NCBI GenBank assembly: GCA_024710675.1
Contig: JANJUH010000124.1
Span: 1 to 11,357, forward strand
Direction of reading: 5' to 3'
Source: Lysobacterales bacterium
Lineage (GTDB): Bacteria > Pseudomonadota > Gammaproteobacteria > Xanthomonadales > SZUA-5
Length of the DNA: 11,357 nucleotides
The notes beneath the pieces are model-generated. The model did no database searches. It had not been told where the DNA came from and saw only the letters and a list, made by a program, of their open reading frames with translations. Shown in pieces: positions 6,440 through 11,357 of this stretch; the first letter of the stretch is position 1, and the number at the start of each line of letters is the position of its first letter. Position numbers and translations under genes: made by a program.

Positions 6440-7594
6440 TCAGCGCAGGCGGAAGGCGGCGAGGGCGCCCTCGCGACCCTGGGCGTACAGCGTGTCGCCG
6501 TCCACCACCAGGCCGCTGCCGAAGCCGGTCGAGCCGAGCTTGGTGCGCGCGGCGAGACTGCCGTCCTCGCGCTTCAGCCAGTGCAGGTGACCCTCGAGGT
6601 CACCGACGACCACGTAATCACCCTGCAGCACCGGCACCGAGAGCATGCGGTGCATCAGCGCCTCGCTCTTCCACAACGCGCCACCGGAGCGGCGATCCAG
6701 CGCCCACAGCGTGCCGTCAGCGGCCGCGACGAAGACCGCATCGTCGCCTGCCGCGACACCGCTGACGCTGGACAATTCGCGTGTCCACAGGATGCGTCCG
6801 CCATCGGCGGTCAGTGCCTGGGCCGCCGAGGAATAGCCGGCAACGAAGAGATCGCCATTACGGTAGGCCATGCGACCGTCGACGTCGACCATGCGCTCGA
6901 GATCGGTGCGGCCTTCACCGACGCCGATGGTCTGTTCCCACAAGGGTCGGCCGTCGTCGAGGGCGAGCGCACTGACCTTGCCACCGGCGCTGCCGACGAT
7001 GACTCGATCGGACAGCACGATGGGAACGGCTGCGCCGCGCAGGCTGAGCGCCGGCACGCCGCGATCGACGGCCCAGCGCTGGCTGCCATTCTCGGCGTCG
7101 AGCGCGTGGACGCGACCATCGTTGGCCACCACGATCACGCGGCCACCGGTGACGACCGGGGCGATGATGACTTCGGAAGAGACGCGGGCGCGCCAGCGCT
7201 CTCCGCCGCTGTCCGCTTCCAGAGCGACCACTGCACCATCGATGGTACCGACGACGACGACCCCGGCGTCGGCGCCGGGGCCGCCACTGGCACCGGCGAC
7301 CTCGGCCGTCCACAGGCGGCGACCGTTGGCCGCATCGAAGGCATAGACCTCGCCGCTGGTGCTCGCGGCGTACAGGCGTCCGTCGGCGAGTGCCGGCTGC
7401 AACTGCACGCCGGTGACACCGGCACCCTTGCCAGCCGAACCCGACCAGGCGCGTTCGACGCTCACCGAAGCGGCGAACTCGGCGAGCGGCGTCGGCGGCT
7501 CGATGTTCTCCTTCTTGGCGCTGTCACCGCCGCAGGCGGCCAGCACGGCGAGTGCAGGGAGCAGGAGCCAAGCGCGGACGTTCGAGCCGGTCAT
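6440..7594 (-). CDS. bamB: Outer-membrane assembly lipoprotein BamB (YfgL)
   Basis: Accessory lipoprotein of the BAM complex, which folds beta-barrel proteins into the outer membrane from the periplasmic side. It has 384 residues (392 in E. coli). It starts with a lipoprotein signal ending VLAAC (Cys21, followed by Gly), then an eight-bladed PQQ-type beta-propeller. Repeated G-x-(V/L)-x-A-(L/F)-D...G--LW motifs appear near 81-95, 120-134, 160-174, 205-219, 263-270 and 294-308. The loop residues known to bind BamA in E. coli (Leu192, Leu194, Arg195, Asp246, Asp248) have exact counterparts at Leu183, Leu185, Arg186, Asp237 and Asp239, with identical spacing. The ATG at 7594 shares its A with the yfgM stop (TGATG). 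GGAG lies 8 bases upstream inside yfgM, so translation is probably coupled. der follows after 14 bases. Confidence 0.96.
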   Translation of the reverse strand: MTGSNVRAWLLLPALAVLAACGGDSAKKENIEPPTPLAEFAASVSVERAWSGSAGKGAGVTGVQLQPALADGRLYAASTSGEVYAFDAANGRRLWTAEVAGASGGPGADAGVVVVGTIDGAVVALEADSGGERWRARVSSEVIIAPVVTGGRVIVVANDGRVHALDAENGSQRWAVDRGVPALSLRGAAVPIVLSDRVIVGSAGGKVSALALDDGRPLWEQTIGVGEGRTDLERMVDVDGRMAYRNGDLFVAGYSSAAQALTADGGRILWTRELSSVSGVAAGDDAVFVAAADGTLWALDRRSGGALWKSEALMHRMLSVPVLQGDYVVVGDLEGHLHWLKREDGSLAARTKLGSTGFGSGLVVDGDTLYAQGREGALAAFRLR

Positions 7595-8265
7595 CAGCCT
7601 TGCTCCGCGGTCGCCGCCGGGCTTGCCGGTGCGCTGCGCCCGGCGAGGTCGTCGCGCTTGGCTTCGATCAGCCGGCGCTGGGTGGCCGCGACATCGGTCG
7701 CCGCCAGCGCAGCCTCGTAGGCCTTGCGAGCCTCCTCGGTGCGACCGAGCGCGTCGAGCGCGTCACCGCGCAGGTGTTCGATTTCGGCCGTAAAGCCTTC
7801 GACTTTGATGGCGGCGAGGGCAGTCAGCGCAGCCTGGGCGTTGCCACGGGCGATCTCGACCCGCGCCAGACGCAGGGAGGCGATGGCTGCGATTGCCGGT
7901 GAGCCCGCATCCGCGGTCGCATCACGCAGCACGCCGGCCGCCTCCTCGGGCTTGCCGGCCTTGACCAGCGCCTCGCCGTCCTTCATTGCGGCCAACACCG
8001 CGTGTGGGGTGTCGGCGTAGTTCTTGCGCAAGTCAGCCAGCAACTTGTCGACCAGCTCCTGGTCGCCCTTTTCTGAGGCTTCTGCGAGTTGCTCGAACTT
8101 CATCAGGGCCTCGGCGCGGTGGTTCACACCCACGGCCTGCCAGCGCTGCCAGCCGAGCAGGGCGGCCAGACCCAGCAGGATGCCGATGGCGATCGAGCCG
8201 CCATTCTTCTGCAGCCATTGGCGGGCGCGTTCGCTTTGTTCGTGGGCGTCGTATTCGTCAGCCAT
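7594..8265 (-). CDS. yfgM: YfgM-like membrane-anchored TPR protein, ancillary SecYEG partner
   Basis: 223 residues of the YfgM family (TPR_21 type). In E. coli this inner-membrane protein associates with SecYEG and with the chaperone PpiD and helps hand exported proteins to periplasmic chaperones. An acidic, cytoplasmic N-terminus (MADEYDAHEQSERARQWLQK) leads into one transmembrane segment (about 23-39, GSIAIGILLGLAALLGW). Then comes an Ala-rich helical periplasmic domain with TPR-like repeats (for example 90-115, 124-152, 164-190) and a Pro/Ala tail. AGGA about 7 bases before the ATG at 8265 supports the start. It overlaps bamB by one base, matching the conserved yfgM-bamB-der order. In most gammaproteobacteria the gene upstream is hisS, whereas here it is rodZ after a 138-base gap, so this gene may have its own promoter. 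I could not pick one out. Confidence 0.93.
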   Translation of the reverse strand: MADEYDAHEQSERARQWLQKNGGSIAIGILLGLAALLGWQRWQAVGVNHRAEALMKFEQLAEASEKGDQELVDKLLADLRKNYADTPHAVLAAMKDGEALVKAGKPEEAAGVLRDATADAGSPAIAAIASLRLARVEIARGNAQAALTALAAIKVEGFTAEIEHLRGDALDALGRTEEARKAYEAALAATDVAATQRRLIEAKRDDLAGRSAPASPAATAEQG

Positions 8266-8363
8266 GTTCGGGTCCTGGAACGGTGGGATGCGGCCTGGGC
8301 ATCTGGCCCGGGCGCGATGGGAATTCGGGGCTGGAGTGCTGCATGCCCGGGGACCGGAGGATA

Positions 8364-8382
8364 CGCCGGCGGCAAGCCGGCG
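8364..8382. repeat. Intergenic inverted repeat between rodZ and yfgM
   Basis: CGCCGGC (8364-8370) and GCCGGCG (8376-8382) are perfect reverse complements around a 5-base loop GGCAA. The hairpin lies 21 bases after the rodZ stop on the minus strand. No U-run follows on the minus strand, so termination is only possible, not shown. The remaining 100 bases of this 138-base spacer show no ORF and no convincing promoter; a SrfI-type GCCCGGGC palindrome near 8306 is the only other structure. Confidence 0.45.
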
Positions 8383-8403
8383 CCACCTGCGACGGAAACG
8401 TGT

Positions 8404-9348
8404 TCAGCCTTCGCCCGGGCCGGCGTCGCCGTCGCGGCCGTTCAGTTGCCAGCGTGCATCCGTGCCGCGCGCCACCCGGAAGGTGGCGACGTTGCCGCGG
8501 CTGTGCGTGGACAGATCGACGAGCTGGCCACCCACGGAGACGCGCACACCGCTGACGTTGCCGATGCGGACGGCGAAGGGGGCACCTTCGGCGAAGCCCA
8601 ACTCTGCGCCGGCGGCCACGAGGCCGGAGTGCAGCACGCGACCATCGGCGGCCTTGACCTCGATCCAGCTACGCTGTTCGAAGTTCAGCAGCAAGCCATC
8701 GCCATCGGAGCCCTCGCTGGCGGTGGAGTCGGTGGCGCTCTCGAAGGGGACGCGGCCGAAGGGTGACAGCGACGCCAGGACGGGCGCCGGCGGGACCGGA
8801 TCGAGGCTGGCGGGCGCCGGGGGCGCGGATTCGGTGACGGGCGTCGTTGCCGCCGTCCCGGTGGCCGCCGGTGACGGCAAGGGGACGGCGATGCGCTCGG
8901 GCGCGCTGCGCGACGGTCCGCCAAGCTGCGGCGTGTTGTTGACCAGCCAGTGGACGGCGGTCAGGGCGAGTGCGGTGCCGACGACATAGCTCGCAGCCCA
9001 CTTGTAGCGATCCAGCCAAGCCACGCGGCGAGCGACCGCACCGGTGGCCGGAAGGATGGGCGGAGTGGCGGGCATGCCCGCGGCGAGTGCGGCCTCGTAG
9101 CCGTCGGCATCGAGGCCCAGCAGCCGCGCATAACTGCGCAGGTAGCCCTTCAGATAGACTGGCGTGCCGAGTCGCTCGAATCGCCCGGCTTCGAGTTCGG
9201 CGAGGGTGCTGGCCGGCATCTTGAGCTTCTGCGCCGTCTCGTCGAGCGTCCAGCCCATGCCCTCACGCTGCGCGCGCAGGCACTCGGCGAGTTCGGCGAT
9301 GTCCCGTGGTGCCGCGGCGGGTACAGCACCGGTCCGTTCGGAATTCAC
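8404..9348 (-). CDS. rodZ: Cytoskeletal protein RodZ (HTH and DUF4115 domains)
   Basis: Bitopic inner-membrane protein that links MreB filaments to the wall-elongation machinery and keeps rod shape. It has 314 residues (337 in E. coli). The cytoplasmic helix-turn-helix domain (about 18-85) includes LRAQREGMGWTLDETAQKLK, LAELEAGRFERLG and YLKGYLRSYARLLGLD, the usual RodZ signature. A basic stretch (RRVAWLDRYK) precedes one transmembrane helix at about 117-135. A long Pro/Ala/Ser/Thr-rich periplasmic linker (140-215) and a C-terminal beta domain (218-292, FEQRSWIEVKAADGRVLHSG) follow. The start is GTG at 9348: it overlaps the pilF stop in GTGA and has a strong GGAGG 7 bases upstream. The frame stays open for hundreds of bases further, but that part is the antisense-free shadow of pilF. 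The usual downstream partner ispG is not present. Confidence 0.95.
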   Translation of the reverse strand: MNSERTGAVPAAAPRDIAELAECLRAQREGMGWTLDETAQKLKMPASTLAELEAGRFERLGTPVYLKGYLRSYARLLGLDADGYEAALAAGMPATPPILPATGAVARRVAWLDRYKWAASYVVGTALALTAVHWLVNNTPQLGGPSRSAPERIAVPLPSPAATGTAATTPVTESAPPAPASLDPVPPAPVLASLSPFGRVPFESATDSTASEGSDGDGLLLNFEQRSWIEVKAADGRVLHSGLVAAGAELGFAEGAPFAVRIGNVSGVRVSVGGQLVDLSTHSRGNVATFRVARGTDARWQLNGRDGDAGPGEG

Positions 9349-10109
9349 TGGCGTTCCTCCAGGGATCGCGCTTGCTGTGACCGCGGGAACTGGTCGAGCA
9401 GGCGTTTGCGGTATTCGGCGGCAGCGCGGCGATCGCCCAGCGCCTCTTCGATTTCGAGTCCCAGCGCCAGGGCGTCTGCCGTGGGCCCGGCGACTGACTC
9501 GTGGCGCTGCAGGAATGCCCGCGCGCGCAGGTGGTCGCCGCTCGCCATCAGGCTCCTGGCCATCGGCAACAGGGCCGCTGCGTAATTGGGGTCGCGGTCG
9601 AGCGCGCGGCGCAGGTATTGCTCGGCGGCTTCGGGCCGGCCAGCGCGTTGCGCACAGGTGCCGGCGTTGACCAGCGCCACTTCCGGAGTGCGGTAGTAGG
9701 GGTCGGCAATCGCGATCTGAAAGTACGCGTCGGCCTCGTCGTAGCGCGCGCGGCTGCACAGGAAGTTCGCGTAATTGTTGTTGGCGCCGCCATCCTTGGC
9801 CTTCAGTTCGGCGGCGCGGCGATAGTGGATCTCGGCCTGCGGATAGTCGGCGATCTGGTCGTGCAGCAGTGCGGCCACCGTGTGTGCATCCGAGGAGCCT
9901 GGGTCCAGCTCCAGTGCGCGCTTGACACGGTCGCGGGCGACGTCGAGCTGGCCCTTGCGGAAGTATTCCTGTGCCAACTGCGTTTGCAGCTTGGCAGCCT
10001 GCTGGTTCCTCTCCGAAGCACTCGACCTCGCGAAGCCGCTGCCGCCAGCGCAGCCCGCCAGGGCGATGATTGCCGCGAGCAGCAGTGCGGCGCACAGTGG
10101 TTTCGTCAT
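9345..10109 (-). CDS. pilF: Type IV pilus pilotin lipoprotein PilF/PilW
   Basis: Outer-membrane TPR lipoprotein that brings the secretin PilQ to the outer membrane and stabilises its multimers for type IV pilus extrusion. It is known as PilF in Pseudomonas and PilW in Neisseria and Xanthomonas-type genomes. It has 254 residues, with a signal peptide and lipobox ALAGC (Cys20, then Ala, compatible with outer-membrane sorting). About six TPR units follow: near 42-72, 76-106, 110-140, 147-177, 180-205 and 212-243. Two cysteines, Cys118 (NNYANFLC) and Cys152 (VNAGTC), match the pair that forms a disulfide between repeats 3 and 4 in Neisseria PilW. The ATG at 10109 overlaps the rlmN stop by four bases (ATGA) and has GGGAG 7-8 bases upstream. 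The gene's own stop overlaps the rodZ GTG. No other pilus genes are in this window, as is normal for this locus. Confidence 0.95.
   Translation of the reverse strand: MTKPLCAALLLAAIIALAGCAGGSGFARSSASERNQQAAKLQTQLAQEYFRKGQLDVARDRVKRALELDPGSSDAHTVAALLHDQIADYPQAEIHYRRAAELKAKDGGANNNYANFLCSRARYDEADAYFQIAIADPYYRTPEVALVNAGTCAQRAGRPEAAEQYLRRALDRDPNYAAALLPMARSLMASGDHLRARAFLQRHESVAGPTADALALGLEIEEALGDRRAAAEYRKRLLDQFPRSQQARSLEERQ
9356..9360 (-). promoter_or_regulatory. Strong Shine-Dalgarno fixing the GTG start of rodZ
   Basis: The minus strand reads GGAGGAA (9360-9354) inside the end of pilF, with GGAGG 7 bases before the GTG at 9348. It is the best ribosome site in the window and rules out the much longer upstream reading of the same frame. 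Confidence 0.75.
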
Positions 10110-11239
10110 GCCGGCACTCCCGTGGCGCTCGATGCAATCGTCGTGGCGGGGGCAGGTCGCAGCATCGCGCTACGGCGGGTGCGATCGGCCACGTTGCCCT
10201 TGAGCTGGCCACAGGCGGCGTCGATGTCGTCGCCACGCGTACGCCGGACGGTCGCGATCAGGCCGGCTTCCATCACGATGGTCTGGAAGCGGCGGATGGT
10301 CTCTTCGTCCGGGCGCTCGAAGCGCGTGCCCGGGAAGGGATTGAAGGGGATCAGGTTGAGCTTGCTGGGCAGGCGCCGGAGCAGCTTGACCAGCGCCTTG
10401 GCGTGTTCGGCTTGGTCATTCATGCCCTTGATCAGCGTGTACTCGAAGGTGATCGAGGCGCGTGGACGCTCGACGAGGTAGCGCTGGCAGGCCGCCATCA
10501 GCTCGGCGATGGGGTACTTCTTGTTCAGCGGCACGAGCTTCTCGCGCAACTCGTCGTTCGGCGCATGCAGGCTGACGGCGAGCGAGACGTCGCAGGCCTC
10601 CGACAGCTTGTCGATCATCGGCACCAGGCCGGCGGTCGACAGGGTGACGCGCTTGTTGGCCAGTCCGAAGGCGTAGTCGTCGCGCATCAGGTTCATCGCC
10701 GGCACCACGGCGTCGAAGTTCGCCAGCGGCTCGCCCATGCCCATCATCACGACGTTGGTCAGGCGCCGGTTGTCCTTCGCGTCGTGACCGAGCGCGCGTG
10801 CCGCCTGCCAGACCTGGCCGATGATCTCGGCGGTCGACAGGTTGCGGTTGAAGCCCTGGGTCGCGGTGGAGCAGAAGGTGCAGTTCAGCGTGCAGCCCAC
10901 CTGCGAGGACACGCACAGTGTGCCGCGGGTCGGCTCCGGGATGTAGACCGCCTCGACCGCATTGCCGGCATCGACGCCGATCAGCCACTTCGTGGTGCCG
11001 TCGGTGGAGACTTTCTGGAACAGCACCGGCGGAGGCCTGACCTCCGCCGTGCCTTCGAGCTTGACGCGCAGCTTCTTGCCGAAATCGGTCATCTGCGCGA
11101 AGTCGGTGACGCCATGGTGGTAAACCCACTTCATCAACTGGTGTGCCCGGAAACGCTTCTCGCCCAGGGACTCGAAATAGGCTTCGAGACCCTGGCGATC
11201 CAGGTTCATCAGGTTGACGAGGGTGGGCTTGGGGTCCAC
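10106..11239 (-). CDS. rlmN: Dual-specificity 23S rRNA/tRNA adenine-C2 methyltransferase RlmN
   Basis: Radical-SAM enzyme that methylates C2 of A2503 in 23S rRNA and A37 in certain tRNAs, supporting decoding accuracy. With a GTG start at 11239 it has 377 residues. The 4Fe-4S cluster cysteines are Cys116, Cys120 and Cys123 (CTLNCTFC). The methyl-carrying and assisting cysteines are Cys343 (DDIDAACGQLKG) and Cys109 (GTLCVSSQVG), with spacings matching Cys355 and Cys118 of E. coli. The SAM-binding MGMGEPL is at 166-172, and NLIPFNPFPGTRFERP lies near 295. The start is uncertain. GTG at 11239, 7 bases after the ndk stop, keeps the conserved VNLMNLDRQGLE segment internal, as in homologues. ATG at 11209 would remove it and give 367 residues. 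Neither has a clear Shine-Dalgarno, so translation may be coupled to ndk. The C-terminal Ala/Pro/Thr-rich tail after residue 358 looks non-conserved. Confidence 0.96.
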   Translation of the reverse strand: MDPKPTLVNLMNLDRQGLEAYFESLGEKRFRAHQLMKWVYHHGVTDFAQMTDFGKKLRVKLEGTAEVRPPPVLFQKVSTDGTTKWLIGVDAGNAVEAVYIPEPTRGTLCVSSQVGCTLNCTFCSTATQGFNRNLSTAEIIGQVWQAARALGHDAKDNRRLTNVVMMGMGEPLANFDAVVPAMNLMRDDYAFGLANKRVTLSTAGLVPMIDKLSEACDVSLAVSLHAPNDELREKLVPLNKKYPIAELMAACQRYLVERPRASITFEYTLIKGMNDQAEHAKALVKLLRRLPSKLNLIPFNPFPGTRFERPDEETIRRFQTIVMEAGLIATVRRTRGDDIDAACGQLKGNVADRTRRSAMLRPAPATTIASSATGVPA

Positions 11240-11246
11240 TGGGGCG

Positions 11247-11357
11247 TCAGCGCGGCAGTTCGCTCGCGGCGAAGAAGTAGGCGATCTCGACCGCCGCGGT
11301 CTCCGGGGCGTCGGAGCCGTGCACCGCATTGGCGTCGATCGACTCCGCGAAGTCGGC
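11247..11357 (-). CDS. ndk: Nucleoside diphosphate kinase, C-terminal end only
   Basis: Only the last 36 codons and the TGA stop are in the window; the rest lies beyond the right edge. The visible tail contains ADFAESIDANAVHGSDAPET, which carries the phospho-accepting catalytic histidine in the NAVHGSD signature, then EIAYFFAASELPR at the C-terminus. The enzyme passes the gamma-phosphate from ATP to other nucleoside diphosphates through that histidine and balances NTP and dNTP pools. The stop lies 7 bases before the proposed rlmN start, so the two are very probably co-transcribed, as in other gammaproteobacteria. Confidence 0.97.
   Translation of the reverse strand, partial: ADFAESIDANAVHGSDAPETAAVEIAYFFAASELPR

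Noticed and set aside
8404..10236. A 610-codon reading of the rodZ frame reaching back through pilF
   Set aside because: The first 296 codons are an out-of-frame reading of pilF. The GGAGG site and the GTGA overlap fix the start at 9348.

Overview
This window is a GC-rich, tightly packed piece of a gammaproteobacterial chromosome. It is most likely from the Lysobacterales/Xanthomonadales or a close relative. The reasons are the ndk-rlmN-pilF-rodZ...yfgM-bamB-der gene order, the pilF homologue between rlmN and rodZ, an angiotensin-converting-enzyme-like M2 peptidase, GTGGGAGC-type REP palindromes, and a secreted protein ending in ...ANGFE. The genus assignment is an inference. All nine genes supported here lie on the minus strand, so transcription runs from right to left. 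I see no RNA gene, mobile element with a transposase, CRISPR array or phage gene.

Right block (11357 down to 5043). It opens with the 3' end of ndk (nucleoside diphosphate kinase). Then come rlmN (23S rRNA/tRNA A2 methyltransferase), pilF/pilW (type IV pilus secretin pilotin), rodZ (cell-shape protein binding MreB), yfgM (membrane-anchored translocon-associated TPR protein), bamB (outer-membrane assembly lipoprotein) and der (ribosome-assembly GTPase). Several junctions overlap by 1 or 4 bases (rlmN/pilF, pilF/rodZ, yfgM/bamB), so translational coupling is likely. Compared with the order known from Pseudomonas aeruginosa and E. coli, ispG and hisS are missing between rodZ and yfgM. A 138-base spacer with a hairpin stands in their place.

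Middle (5042 down to 3395). A 164-base spacer, the longest non-coding stretch here, carries two REP-like palindromes in inverted orientation plus a strong GC hairpin just after der. It is followed by an ArsC/YffB-family thioredoxin-fold protein that overlaps dapE (lysine/meso-diaminopimelate synthesis). The arsC-dapE pairing is also found in E. coli (yffB-dapE).

Left block (3394 down to 1). A 649-residue secreted protein of unknown function has eight cysteines. It is followed by a 14-pair hairpin and then the N-terminal 428 residues of an M2-family zinc metallopeptidase lipoprotein that runs off the left edge.

The window is mostly conserved housekeeping and envelope-biogenesis genes. I found no convincing undescribed multi-gene system. 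The parts most worth a second look are the uncharacterised secreted protein, the REP cluster, and the rearranged rodZ-yfgM junction. No gene-free stretch exceeds 300 bases.
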